64,000 nt of DNA from contig JAQJZZ010000010.1 in assembly GCA_030077755.1 (NCBI GenBank), positions 4,774,001-4,838,000 on the forward strand. The letters run 5' to 3'. The stretch comes from Filosporella fistucella (lineage: Eukaryota; Ascomycota; Leotiomycetes; Helotiales). Below are positions 44,401 through 59,400 of the stretch, piece by piece (the first letter of the stretch is position 1; each line of letters opens with the position of its first letter). The notes under the pieces are model-generated. The model was not told the origin of the DNA and did not search any database. It saw nothing but the letters and a program-made list of their open reading frames with translations. The position numbers were made by a program, and so were the translations under genes.

Positions 44401-47400
44401 TGGTAGCATCTCCTACTACATCTACTGTCTCTAAAGGTGTTACTTGGGGTGAAAATGAGACTAAGCATTATGAAGTTGAAAGTCCGTCTGAGCACAGGGA
44501 TGAGTTCGTTACTGCTTCTGAAGTACGGGATCGTGAGAGCAAATCCGAGACTAAACCATCTATGGGATGGGGAGCTTTGGCAGGTATCATTGGAGTTGGA
44601 GCTGGTGTCGCGGCAGCAACTTCTAGCGATACTTCCAAATCGTCGAAATCAAAGGACAGCGATAAGAAAGAGGCTGCCTATGAATACCGTGGTGTGGTTG
44701 TCGAACCAGAAAGCCCACCCCGCAGACGCAGTCCACCTTCCCAGAGACAGCAAAGTCCGCCATCTCCTGGACCAAAACCAACAAGCCCTCGAGCAACTCA
44801 CATTCCTGGTGCATTCAACGATGATTTGGATTTCACTGCAACCGTTGCAGCTGGCCTTCAAGATACAGGATTCGATCCCAATATCGTGATCAATGATCCA
44901 TCATTCCGCCGTCGTGATTCTCCTCCTGGCTCCAATGAGCCCGGCATCTACCGCAGTCCTTTTGCAGAGACTGTGTCTGACCTTGGCACAGTTCGATCTG
45001 CAGTCTCATCTTCTCAAGGCTTTGTTTTGGGAGAAGTGGCAAGCACGCCTCGTGACTGGACAAGCGTATCTCCTGCTGAGCCTGAGGAAACACCTACCAA
45101 GTTAAGCAAGAAAGAGCAGAAGAAGCGAGATAAGGAGCGTAGAAAGAGCGGAGATGCAACGCCAATTGATGAGCCTTCCTCTTCTCCTCGAGATATTGTC
45201 GTCGAAGAGCCAGAATCCTATTTCGAAACTCCGAAATTGAGCAAGAAGGAGCAGAAGAAACGAGACAAACTCGCACGTCAAATGAGTCTTACCGAGGATG
45301 TCACGCCTTCTCCTGCACCAGAGATTGTCGAGGAGCCAGAAAGTTATTTCGAGACGCCTAAGAAATCTAAGAAGGGCAAGAAGGATCTGGTTGATGATAT
45401 TCTTCTTGAAGATACGGCGAGAAGTGCAAGGACAGTCACTGTTCCTATCGATGCGTTCGATGATCTTACGAATGGTGGTGATGAGTGGGCCGAGGCTAAA
45501 AAGGGAAAGAAAGACAAGAAATCGAAAAGGGATAGCGAGAGATTTGATTCGCCTGTTCGCTCTGCTCCTGTCTCTGAAATCGCTTCGGAATCTAGCAAAA
45601 AATCGAAGCGCGATAGCGAGATTTACGAGTCTCCCGTTAGATCTCTACCTGCTTCTGAAATTGCATCCGAATCGAGCAAGAAATCGAAGAGAGATAGTGA
45701 GCGGTATGAGTACCCACCGCTCCCTGCCTCAGAAATCAGCTCGTCGTCACGATCGAAGCGCGATAGTGAACGATATGAGTCTCCTCCGCGATCGTATCCT
45801 GCTTCTGAAATTGGCAACTCTTCACGTAAGCGTGAGAGTGATCGATTCGAGTCTCCTCCACGGTCATATCCTACCTCTGAGATTGTTACTTCATCACGCA
45901 AACGTGACAGCGACCGATATGATTCGCCTGTTCGCGCAGCCTCTGAAGTTGATTCATGGTCTCGCTCCAAGAGAGATGGTGATCGTTATGATTCCCCTCC
46001 ACGCTCTGCTCCATCAGATGTTGCTTCTGATCTGGGTAGATCCTCCAGCAAAAGCTCTAAGAGCAAACGAAGAAGCGAACAATATGAGGTTGAACCTACA
46101 GAAGTTTCCCTACCAGCCAGCACACCTTCGGAAACCAGCCGGGATGGTGATTTCGAAGAGTCACGGAAAAGCAGAAAATCTTCTAGCAAGAGCAATGATA
46201 TTTTCAGCACTGCAGATCGCGGTGAATCCCGTTCTGTAGTGTCTGCAGGTGCCTCCCGATATGATGATGATGAACCACGAAAATCGAAGAAGAAATCGAG
46301 AAGTAGCAGGGATGATGATGATACGAGATCGGTAGCCTCTGCTCCTGCAGGTGATGATTATGAGGATTCCAAGAAGAGCAAGAAAGAGAAGAAGAAATCG
46401 GGTGGTCTTTTCTCTGGTATCTTTGGTTCAAAATCTGATGTTGGAACTCGTGATGAAAGCCCCAAGGAATCCAAGGATGACTTGGAGGACAGCAAGAGAA
46501 AGAAAAAGTCAAAGAGAAATTCTATGCCTGACACTGGCAGTATCTACGGCGATATTGGTGCAGTGTCAGTCGGAGACCTCTCACGGACTATCTCCAATGG
46601 TCATAGCAATGGAAATGGCTCACGATATGATGACGATGATGGTGTACGAAGTGATGGCGAGAAAAAGAAAAAAAGCAGGTCAAGGTCTGAAAGCTCTTCA
46701 TCGAAGAAGGATTCTTTTTTAGGTAAAGCCGGTCCCCTTGGCGCGGGGGCCGGCATTGCGGGTGTTGCTGCTGTTGCAATTGCTGCCCAGCATCACCAGC
46801 AATCAAAAGCCGCTAATGCTAATAGCAATGAGGCAGCAGAGCAGGTCAGATCAAGAAGCTCTGAAACGCTTCAAGAAAGAGAGGATATCTTTGATCCCGA
46901 GATCAAACAACGTCAGATTCGACCTTCTATTGATCCTCAATACGGCGATTTTCTTCCATTACCGCCGAGTGGTTCTACTACTCCTGACTTTGAGGCAATT
47001 GATGAGTTGCCGGGTTTGCCTGACAGTCGCCCTGATACGCCAGAAGATGAGCGGTTGTCTAGCAAGAGACCTAGAAGTGCAGTTCGTAGGAGCTTACAAG
47101 AAACGCCTGCCAAATCTCCTAGTCAAAGTGCTGTGCCTGTTGCACTGAAATTCATGGGTGGCAGATCCACACCTAATTCACCAGGCGCGACGCGATCTTC
47201 CCCTCTCCCGTCACCAGCAAATCCAAATCTGGAATTTCCTAGACATCGAACAAAGACTTCATGGGACAATTCCAAGGAATATAAGCCTTTGTATCTGGTT
47301 GAGAGCACCCGACGAGGCTCGACTCCCGCAGTTGATGCGCCAGAAGAATCTTTCCCGGAGTTGCCACCCAGCCAACGAACCTCCAGAAGTTCCTCCCAAC

Positions 47401-50400
47401 TTGATTTCCCTGAATTTTCAAAAGCTGCTGAGCGATCTCCAGCGACAAGACCCGAGCGAGGCTTATCCATTGATACTGCTCTTGCTTCAGCTGCATCGGC
47501 GGAATTGTTGGGATCGGAGCAATCAACACCAAAAGCAGGTATTCCTCGTGATCTTGAGGATGAGGAGCCAGTTGCAATCGAAAGACCGTCAGCACCGAAG
47601 CATGAGGAGTCTCATTCTTTAAGCGAAAATTTGGGGAAAGCAGCTCTGGCAGCAGGTCTTGTCTCGACAATTGGATACTTCGCATCATCATCGCCTCAAA
47701 GATTGCCAAAGGAAAATTGGCTTGAAGATCAACCTTCTTCCAAACATGAGAAAGCTCCTTCGGTGGAACTTCCCTCAGGACAACGTCAAGTCCCATCTGA
47801 TGATGGGCCTCTTGTTGTTGAACGCCAGCCATCTCCTATCGATCCAGTGTCTAAAGACCGAAGCTCATATCTCCTTCGCTCGTCACCAATGTCCAAACTG
47901 AATGATGAGATTGAGGCCGCGGAACGGGGTATTGATTCTCCAAGTACCAAGACTAAGCGTGGTCGGGATGCACTGCAAAGCATTGAAGAACGGGATGGCA
48001 GTGACATGTTCGGCACACGCGAACTTTCCCAGGAGAGAGAAAAGACCCTTCAGACACTTTCCGGTCTACCTGCTGCGCAAGAGCAGGGTAGTGTAGAGCC
48101 TGCAGAAGAATTCTCATTCACAAAGTCTAAAAAGGATAAGAAAAAGGACAAAAAGAAGGGTCTTTCGAGATCTTCGACTCAAGATGATCTTTCTTCGATG
48201 CCAGAGGGAAGCCGAGATCTTGAGATGGCGATACCTGATTCTCACGATACTTTTGCGCTGCCAGAGACTGAGCCAGCTGAGGAGTTCTTCACTTCGAAGT
48301 CTAAGAAAGATAAGAAGAAAAAAGGGAAAGGGCTTTCTCGCTCATCGACAACGGATGATTTCTCGTCTCTACCTGAAGGCGACAAAGATCTTGCTCTGGA
48401 GACGCCTGCTTCTGAAATTGAGCCAGTCGATGATTTCTTCACTGCAAAATCCAAGAAAGACAAAAAGAAGGATAAGAAGAAAGGCAAATCCTTTTCTTCA
48501 TGGGAACCTGAAGAGGGCCTGCCTGTGGAGAACGAAGAGCAGCCAGCTTCCACCAGCACGGAGATCGTGGAAGGACCATCAACCTCTCGTGATCTACCAA
48601 TTGCCTCGCTTGACCAACCAGTTGTTCAAAATACCTCTGATCAAACAGTAGAGGAATCTTTCGAAGAATTCACCACTTCCAAATCCAAAAAAGACAAGAA
48701 AAAGGATAAAAAGAAGGACAAATCTGAACCCGAGGCAGACTCGCCATTGGAGAGCGAAGAGCAACACCCCACAAGCACCACACATATCGTCGAAGAGTCA
48801 TCAACATCTCGTGAAATACCAGCTGCCTCCAGTGATCAGCCAATCGTCAAAATCGCCTCTGAGGAACCAACAGAAGAACCCATGGAAGCCTTTACTACTC
48901 CCAAATCCAAGAAAGACAAGAAAAAGGATAAGAAGAAAGACAAGTCCTTGATTTGGGAACCCGAATCTAGTGAGCAACACATTGAAGAGCCTTTGCCTGA
49001 GATTACCCGTGACGTTCCTCCTTCGCTTTTCCCGGAGAGAAGTGCTCTGCCACAAGTCGACTCAGCATCTGCTCTTGAGCGCGAGGTTGAACAGCCCGTT
49101 TCTCAACAGACAGGTGATGTTCAGGAGGATGAATTTTCTACGCCCAAGTCTAAGAAAGACAAAAAGAAGGACAAGAAGAAGAAGAAGACGTCTTCAGCTT
49201 GGGAAGAGGATGATAGTGCGCCTGTCCAGGACCAGATGGGTTGGGAACGTCCAATCAACACTGAGTCTCCAAGAGAAATCGACAGTATGATTCCACTAGC
49301 AGCCCAAGAAAGTACGGAAAAATCAGCAACTGAAGAGTTTCACGAAGTCGAGCACACCGCGCGAGAGACAGCTTTACCTTCATCTGCAGCCAATGCACTT
49401 TCTTCAGATCAAAGCCTCAACGCAACCATCCTGGAAACAAGCCGGGAACAAATTCATGACGTGTCTGCTCCAATCTCAGAGCAAGCTGAAGAAGAATTCT
49501 CAATGCCAAAGTCCAACAAAGACAAGAAAAAGGACAAGAGGAAGTCGAAGTCTTCATGGGATGTGGAAGAGCCAACATTGGAGCAGCAAATTCCGGAAGC
49601 AGAGTCCAGCCGTGACATTCTAGCCCTCACCTCGACTCCAGTCGATGATGATCAAAACGATGAGTTTTTCACTTCGAAATCTAAAAAAGACAAAAAGAAG
49701 GATAAGAAGAAGGGCAAGTCAGCATCGTCTTGGGAAGAAGAGGGCCAGAGTGGATCTCAGACACCTCCTGTTCTTCTCGAGACTAGCCAGGACGTATCTG
49801 ACAAGGCCGCATTTGCTGACGACAATAAAATCGCCGATGATCTTTCCACGCCAAAGTCCAAGAAAGACAAGAAATCCAAGAAGGGAAAATCGGCCTCGTC
49901 TTGGGAACCTGAACCTGAGGAGAATGCGGAAGCTGCTGCCGAGCCACTGCGTGAGACCTCGCGACCTTTAACGCCTGTCGACGAACCCGAGGAATTCTCA
50001 TTTTCGAAGTCTAAGAAGGACAAGAAGAAAGACAAGAAGTCTAAATCGATATCTGCCTCTGAGCCTGAAGCTGATACCACTACGCAAGAGCCCATTTTCG
50101 AAGATGCTCCAGAGAATATCGCAACCCCTGCAGATGAACCAAGTGAAGAATTCTCTCTACCGAAGTCGAAGAAAGACAAGAAAAAGGACAAGAAGAAGGA
50201 TAAATCTTCTGCTTGGGAGCCGGAATTGCAAGAACCTCTGGAAAGTAGTCGGGAACTCGTTGAGGAGCCTTCTACTCTTGAATCCGAACCTGCCGTTTTG
50301 CAAAGCCAAGAGAATGTTACTTTACCGGAAATCTCACTACATGATACTACGCTGCCAGAGCCGATCTTCCAAGATGCACAATCGGACACATTTGAAGATG

Positions 50401-53400
50401 CTCAAGAGATGTTTTCTGCTGATGATTTTGCTACGCCTGAAAAGAAGAGCAAAAAGAAGAAGGGAAAGGGTAAATCTCTCTCGGCATGGGAGCCGGAGGA
50501 TGAACTACAAATTTCTTCTCAAGGTGTTCAGCCTGAAAATCAACAAGATATCACGGAAAGAGAGATGGGAGATCCAACTACAGGAATCACTGCTACTCCA
50601 ACACCGCAGGAAGCTGACGATACCGAATTCTTCGCCACCACTTCCAAGAAAAGCAAGAAATCACAGACGCCAGTTGAACCCGACAGTCTCTCCGCAAGTA
50701 AAGACGTGGCGCTTGATGCGGACAATGCACTTCAGCCAATTGACAAGGATTTTCCACAAGACCAAATTGCGGATGCGTCGTATGAGCAATTTGAGGTTCC
50801 TGGATCAAAGAAGAGCAAGAAGAAGTCCAAGAAAGCACAGTCCTGGGACATCGAGCCTGAATCAACCCCAGCACAACCTTTGGGTGAAGCACCTCGTTCC
50901 CTGGAAACCGACGTACTCGAGTCAAATCCTCCGCCACCAGCAGCTGAAGAATTAACAACCAAGTCTTCTAAAAAGGGAAAGAAGTCGAAAAAATCAAAAC
51001 AACTTGATTGGGAGGAAGAAACCCCAATAGATGATGTGTCAAAACCCGTGGAGCCTGAAAATACCTTAACTTCTGCAGAAGATTTCGCATCTGCAAAGCC
51101 AACACCGGTGGGTGGGCCTGGTGCTTGGCCAATCACACCTGCCACCCCCTTGATTAGCGGTGAGGCACGTGGCGGTCAAATGCCTGACTCTTCTAATAAG
51201 GACTACTTCCCTGCTACTGCTGGTGTTCTTGGTGGTGCTATCATTGGAGCCGCTCTTCTTGACTCGAAACTTTCCAAAGAACAATCTCACGATGATACAA
51301 TGTCCGAAGACAAGCTTTCCAAGTCACACGACAATCAATCTCAGCCAGCCAATATTGGCGAGAATACTCAACTTAGGGAGTCAGACTTGAAAAATGCTCC
51401 GGATGGACTCGCTGCAGGGTACAAAGAAGATCAGTTGAGTCTTGCCAGACAACTTCAGGAGGAATTCGGTAGTGGAAGCAAGAAATCAAAAAAAGACAAG
51501 AAAAAACGACAAAGCTTATCTTCGACCCCACCTCCTCCACTTTCACGATCAAGAACAGTTGATGATTTGACGGAAGAGCATCCACGTGCCAGAAGTTTGT
51601 CTATCGGTCCGGCTGCTGAGAGATTGGGCAGAAGTCCAGCACTTGGTGAACGTAAAAGTGTTTATAGCGAGGAACAACTTGAGCTTGCTCGTCAATTGAA
51701 AGAGGAGTTCGGATCTGGATCGAAAAAGTCAAAGAAAGACAAGAAACGAACCAGTCTTTCGAGGTCAATGACAAGGGATGATGATGCTTTCGACCAGGAC
51801 TTTCCCCAATCGCCCGCAATTCCAGAGGATCAAGCACAACTCGAAGCTCCAGAAACCCCTCGGGGTGACGGATTCGCTGCTGGTTACCAAGAAGACCAAC
51901 TTTCTCTTGCACGTCAATTACAAGCAGAGTTCGGCTCTGGCTCTTCGAAGAAATCCAAGAAAGACAAGAAAAAGCGAAGCACATCTCAGACTCCTCAGGA
52001 TGAGCCAGCCGATTACTTTGGCGAAGCATCGACATATCCAGCCTCAGTGCCATTGCCAGATGATGGCCCCTCAACTTTTCCCGAGACAAGTGTTCAAGAC
52101 AATCAGAATGCACGCGATGGATTGGCAGTCGGATATAATGAAGAGCAACTTGAGCTTGCCCGCCAGTTGAAAGAGGAATTTGCTGCCAAGAAGTCGAAAA
52201 AGGATAAGAAGGACAAGAAACGCCAAAGTTTGCTGAGAGGCAATACCGAGGAGGATTTCTCTTCTGATGCTTTCAACGCTGAAACTCCACAACTCGAGAC
52301 CCCCGGAGATTTCGAACCCACTGCAGCACAGCATGAGGACGAGTTCGCTGCGGTTGGAAAGAAATCGAAAAAGGATAAGAAAGGCAAGAAACGAGAGAGC
52401 TTGGTGAGATCTATGACTGGAGATGACTTTACGCCTGAAACTCCTCTTGAGGAAAGTACTCAACGAGATAGCTTACCAGACAATACCAATGATTTTCCTG
52501 CCGATGACCCCGAGAACGATTTTGCGCCTGTTGGAAAGAAGTCTAAGAAAGACAAAAAGGGCAAGAAGCGAGATAGTCTTAAGCCAAGTGATGATGTGCC
52601 ATATGAGAGCTCCAAGGACATACAAGAAGAAATTCAACAACCGGAAGCCCAAGTCACAAACGAGCCTGCAATTGCTGAACCGGAAGAGGAGTTTGCTTCT
52701 TTCTCAACCAAGAAATCGAAAAAGGGCAAGAAGGACAAGAAGAGAGATAGCTTACAACCAGCTGAGGATTTGCCGTTGGAGAACCTTACCAAGGATGCCG
52801 AGCAAGGTGTTCAGCAACCAGAAATTATGCAAGGTGGCCCCAGCGAGCCTGTGCTTGCTGATCCTGAGCCTGAGGATGAGTTTGCTTTCACGTCAAAGAA
52901 GTCAAAGAAGGATAAAAAGGGCAAGAAGCGTGATAGCATCGTTCCGGGTTTCTCGGAGCCAACTACTCCAGCCGATACCACGAGCAAAGAAGATGATATC
53001 CTGCCTACTTCTACCGATGACAAATCTCGAGACATCGACTTCGGAACAAGCGAGCCTTCTGCACCACCAGACGATGACTTTGGGTTCCCTACCAAGAAAT
53101 CGAAGAAAGAGAAGAAGAAACGTCAAAGTCTGGCCACTCAAGATTCATATGACCAATCTGGTGCGGAAGCAGATTCCTCCCAAACTCCAGCCAACGATGA
53201 ACCGTCTACAGCCGATGCCACAGCCGCAAATTCCTCTGCTGAGGGTGTAAAGGGAGCTGAGGACAATTTTGAGTTCTCTTCTAAGAAGTCAAAGAAAGAT
53301 AAAAAGAAGAGGGGCAGTTTGCTTCGAAGCTCTACTTTCGATGAATCTCCTGAGCAACAGTCGGAGGAGATCATGGTTCAAGACAAGCCTGATACTGAAG

Positions 53401-56400
53401 ACTTTGCTGCTATCGAGCCGTCTGCAGCAGTTGAGCAAGATGATGGGTTTGAGACGGGCAAGAAGTCTAAGAAGGATAAGAAGAAGCGCAAGAGCTTACA
53501 GCCAACTTCTTTGACTGAGGACCTTCCCAAAGATGCAGACGAGTCATTTGTCAAAGATCAGGAGCCGACTAGAGAGCTAGATTTCAAGGATACGGCAACT
53601 CTACCTGCTTTCGAAGAGCCTACACCAGCTTCAATTAGCCAAGAGACAACAATGGTTGAATCTGCATTGTTTGGCCAAGCCGACTCGGAGATCGTAGATG
53701 TACCAGCTCAAGACATGTTTGGAGACTTTGCATTCACAAAGAAATCCAAAAAGGATAAGAAGAAGCGAAAGGGTTCAACGAAGGATGACTCTGAAGAAGC
53801 ATCGGGAGTTTCTACGCCTCTGGACCCAATGTCTGAGCCTGTCGACGCTAAGAAATCTCTTCTTGCCGCGAGCTACCTTTATGAGCAGATCCCTACATCT
53901 CGGGAGATTGTTCAAGAACCTGAATCTATTGTCGAACCATCCTCAACGTTGGAATCTCCGCCTGAGAAATCTAATGATCGCTCCATTGATACTTTCGAAG
54001 CCGCCCCTGCTACATCTAGTCAAGATGTGCAAGACGAGCCTGCTGATGAATGGAGTTCGTTGCCAAGCAAGAAATCAAAGAAGGATAAAAAGAAGAGGAA
54101 AGACTCGGCAAAGGATGACTTTTATGAGTCTTCTGCCGTTTCTACTCCATTGGAAGATTTCGCTACTCCTCTCGAGGCACCACAACCTTCATTTCCAGTC
54201 GAACCATCTACTCCGTTGGAGACTCCATTGGAAGCTTTCTCCACACCTCTTGAGATACCGCAACCTTCACTCCCAGCGGACGAGCAGACCAAGCAAGCGG
54301 ACTCTGAGAAGCCACAATCTTTGGTGGACGAATACTTCCCCACCACATCAAACGACAATGCAGATGACGTCGAGGAGAGCTGGGGTGCCGTGCCATCCAA
54401 ACAGTCAAAAAAGGATAAGAAGAAGAACCGCAAATCTGGCTTCTCTACCCCAATCGAGGATATTTTGCCAACGATCATCGAGCAACCTTCCGTTGAGAAT
54501 CTTGGCCAGTCTTCTCAATCCTTTGAGGCAAGTCCCGTGCAAAAAGATGTTGAAGGTGAAGGTGATGAATGGGGGTCATTCCCCACCAAAAAATCCAAGA
54601 AAGACAAGAAGAAGAAATCTGGTCTTTCGACGCCGGTTGAGGAACCCACTGTCACTGAGCCAGAGATATGGCGAGAGATCGAGACTGCATCATTACCTGT
54701 CGAACCCGAACTGCAACATGCTGCCAAGGTTGAGCTACCTCAAAGTCAAGATCAGGATCTTGAGGAGACAAATGAGATTGTTGAGGAACCTTTGGTTGAT
54801 GAGTGGGCTTTGCCTGGCAAGAAGTCGAAGAAAGATAAGAAGAAGAGTAAATCTGGTCTTTCGACGCCAAAAGAAGAGCTGGTGGTCGAGCAAGCTACGT
54901 CAAGTCGAGGTTTAGAAATTGAGCAGCCTGTTGAGGTGAAGGATGTTGAGGAGACTGCTGATGAGTGGGCTTTGCCCGGCAAGAAGTCGAAAAAGGATAG
55001 GAAGAAGAGTAAATCTGGATTGTCAACGCCAAAGGAAGAGCTGGTGGTAGAGCAAACTTCTTCGAGTCGAGGTGAAGAGATTGAGCCGCCTGCTGAGGTG
55101 AAGGATGTAGAGGACAATGTTGATGAATGGACTCTTCCCGAAAAGAAATCCAAAAAGGACAAGAAGAAAAGCAAATCTGGATTGTCGACACCTCGCGAGG
55201 AGCCGGTAGTCGAGGCAACTGTGGCACCTACCCAAGAGTCAGAGTTTGTAGAGTCTTCACAATCAAAGGATGTCATTGAGGAACCGGTTGACGAGTGGAG
55301 TATGCCGGGTAAGAAGTCCAAAAGGGATATAAAGAAGAACAAATCCGGCGTATCAACTCCACTCGAGGAAACGATCACTACTTCTACCCCGGCACTCGAA
55401 TTGCCATTACAACAAGATCGTGAGATTGTAGAAAATGCAGAGACAGCTGAATCAAGAGAAGAGACACTCAATGACTGGAGCGCGCCAAGCAAGAAGTCTA
55501 AGAAAGACAAGAAAAAGAACAAATCTGGACTCTCTACACCTTATGAGGAATCTATCAAGGAGCCTGCAGCAATACCGTTGCCTTCTACTTTTGATCAAGA
55601 TCTCGAGGAGCCTGTAGTGGAGAAAGAGCTTGCAGATCCAGTTGATGAATGGAGTGCCCCAGCCAAGTCTAAGAAGGACAAGAAGAAGAACAAGTCCGGA
55701 TCTGCGACTCCACGAGAAGAAATTTTCACACCTGTTTTCGAACAAGATGCCACAACTCCCGAGCCAATACAACAGCCTGTGCTAGAGGAGAAGAAGATCG
55801 AAGCATCCAATGAACCATTGTCAAGAGAGTTGGATGTTACTATTCCTGTTACTGCAGAGCAGAGCCAAGAACATATCGATGAATGGTCGCTTCCAGAAAA
55901 GAAGTCCAAAAAAGACAAGAAAAGCAAATCTGGTCCATCTACGCCACGAGAAGAAGCTCTCCCATCTGCAATCACCCAACCTACATGGTCATTTGATCAG
56001 CTTGCGGAGACGGAACCTAGCAAGCCGGATGTGTTAGAGGAGACTTCTCGCGACATAGATACCTCTACGCCCGGTGAGGCTGAGATCAATCCGGAGCCAG
56101 TTGATGAATGGAGTGTTCCTAGCAAAAAGTCGAAGAAGGACAAGAAAAAGGATAGAAAATCTGGACTTTCTACTCCAATTGAGGAGACGTTGCCAATTTT
56201 ACCTATCGCTGGCCTCGAAGAGTCAGCGTCATCAGCTTTGCCGACCCAAATCGTGTCTCAGAATCCGGAACTTGGAGAGCCTACTCAAGAGCGTTCACTT
56301 CCTTCCGGCACAGCAGTCATTCCTGAGGAGGTGGTGGATGAATGGAGTGTTCCTAGCAAAAAGTCAAAGAAGGACAAGAAAAAGGAGAAGAAATCCGGAC

Positions 56401-59400
56401 TCTCTACTCCATTTGAGGAAACCATTGCTTCCGAACCAAAGCCCTTCGAAGAGCCAAGCTCATCATCGCTACAAGCTGAAACCACTCAAGACAAGTTAGA
56501 AGCAGGTGATGAAAGCCAAGATCGGTCCATTCCTGCCGCTGCAAACATCGTACCTGAAGATACTCTCGATGAGTGGGATGTACCCGGCAAGAAGTCTAAG
56601 AAAGACAAAAAGAAGAGCAAAAAGTCGGGTCTTTCTACTCCGATTGAGGAGTCTCTTTCCTCCCAACCTGGCGAACAATCTTCCTCTCTCCCAGCTGTAA
56701 TTCATAAAGAAGCCTCGGTGCCCGAACAGAGTCCTCTCGATAACCCTATCGAAGATGCCGCCGATGAATGGAGTTTACCAAGCAAGAAGTCGAAGAAAGA
56801 TAAAAAGAAGAATCGACAATCTGGAATCTCCACGCCTATTGACGAAAACCTGCCTTTGGAGTTAGCTGTCGGGGAGCCAAGCGCTTCTTCTCCCGTCGAG
56901 GTCGTACCTACTTTGCCAACTACTACGAACGACCAAGAACGATCTCTCAATACTACTGGAACGCAAGAAATCATTGATGAGCCTGCGGATGAATGGGCTC
57001 TACCTGGCAAGAAATCCAAGAAAGACAAGAAGAAGAATAAGCAATCCGGTGTTTCTACTCCAATATCGGAGACGCCGCCTTCCCAGTCGACCTTTGAGGA
57101 GCCTTCATCATCGCTACCAGTCACTACAGCATTAGATGGCCAGATCACTTCGGAGCAGGAGCCTGTTATCACCGAGACAAATGAAATCACTGAACAGCCA
57201 CTCGAAGAGGAATGGGCCTTGCCGGGCAAGAAATCGAAAAAGGATAAGAAGAATCGGAAATCTGGTATATCTACACCTATCGAGGAGACAATCCAAACTC
57301 CATCTGCGCCGCTACTTGCAGCAGAACCTGATTCATCGCTGCCCATTGAAGCTTTTCCCATCGTGCCATTTACTGAGCAAGAGAAGTCCGTTGATACGTC
57401 AATTAAGGAGCCTGTAGAAGATGTAGAGGAATGGAGTCTTCCCAGCAAGAAATCAAAGAAGGACAAGAAGGGTCGAAAATCTGGCCTTTCTACTCCTAAA
57501 GAAGAGGTTGTCATGCCAAAAGAGGAACTCGTTTCCTTCGAGCCTCCAGCTTCTTCATTTGAGGAGCCTGGTCCTTCAATTCCGGCTGAGATTGTCCCTG
57601 TCGAGCAAGCCGCAGAACCAACGCTAGTCACTGAGACAAAGGAGGTCCAGAATGATGATGAATGGGCTGTACCAGGCAAGAAGTCGAAGAAAGACAAGCA
57701 AAAGAATCGACAGTCCGGTTTATCAACTCCCGTTGAGACAACCACTTCTGAGACTATCCAACCTTTACAGGAAAATACAGTCGCGTCTACCATAGAGCCA
57801 CAGGTTTTAGTTGGAACTGGGTCGAGAGAGATCGTTGAAGAGGAACCTGCAGATGAATGGGCGTTGCCTGGCAAGAAGTCCAAGAAGGATAAGAAGAAGA
57901 GCCGTAAATCGGGTATATCAACACCAATTGAGGAGTCGTTCCTACAAAACGCTTCTTTACCAACTTCAGAACCTGTTCAGCCTTCAATTCCAATCACAAC
58001 TGTGCTTGAGACTCCAGAGCTGACTCAAGAGCCAATTATCAAAGAGCAAGATCGTTCCATTATGGTCGAGCACAGCGTTAATGAACCTGTAGATGAATGG
58101 GCGATGCCGGGCAAAAAGTCCAAAAAGGATAAGAAGAAGGATCGCAAATCGGGGATCTCAACGCCTATTGAAGAGAAATCATTCGCTGAGACCTCCAAAG
58201 TTATTGTGGACGAACCTTCCCAAGCGCAACTGGACCCAGTTTCTGTTTCTCGCGCTGAAATCGACATACCTACCACAGAGGCATCTTCTCTATCTGCGAT
58301 CCCGGATCCCGAGCATGAAGTCCAACATGACAAAGCACGCGGTAACGAAGCCTTTGCTGATGCGTCTGGGGAAATCAAAAACGAAGAACCTGACGCATTT
58401 GCATTCGTCGCCAAGAAATCGAAAAAGGATAAGAAGGGAAAACGTGGATCTCGTGCTGATTCTGAAAGCGACCCTTCTACTTCCGCTGCAGCCTTGGTAG
58501 AGGAAACGATATCTAAAGAGACGTTTAACGCACCCAGAGAACCTGAACGTTTGGTTTCGAGTCCGGCACCATTTGAGAAAGAGATTCCGGCAACCGTCCC
58601 AACTACTTTCGACCAAATCCTAGGACATGAGGAAGCCAGAGATATTCCCACTGATCTGTCTCGAAAGCCCTCCAAGAAAGACAAGAGAAAGCGTCAAGCA
58701 ACCGTTGATGTGACCGCGAGTGGCGAGCAAGCCCCAAAGCTACCTTTGACATCATGGGCGGATGAGGTTGAGGAAGCAGAGGTTGAACGTAACCATCCTA
58801 TTATCGAAGACATTGCAGTCGATCAATCTCTTTCTCATATCGCTCGCACCATCGAATCGACTCCCACTGATGATTCCTTCCGGCCGACAAAGAAGGGTAA
58901 GAAAGGGAAGAAGAAGTCCTCGGTTGATATGTCAAGAGCACCTATGACAGTCAGTACACCTAGAGAAGAACCAAGGGACATTCCAAGACAAGACAGCAAC
59001 ACCATTCCGACTATTGCTGCAATCGGTGCAGGATTAGCCGGGGCAGCTATCCTTAGCAAAGCTGGAGACTCATCCAAGAGCGGGGAGACAGAACCTAGCA
59101 CGCCAATCAGGAAATTGTCAAAGAAAGAGAAGCGCAAGAAGAGTATCGACCAGAGAACACCTCGAGAAGACGATATATTTGATGATCCTGCCTTGTGGGA
59201 AGGTGTTGATCCTAAAGTTCACGAAGAAGCAGACCGAGGTGAAGACGATGATGATGGATTCTGGTCTCCCCCTCATCGAGATGAGGAGCCTATCTTTACT
59301 CAGGAGCCCATGGAAATCCAGCCAGAGGAAATATCAAGCCGTGATATTCGGCCCGAGAAATCCCACTTCGAAGCTACGCCAGTGTTAGACCAGCAGTACG

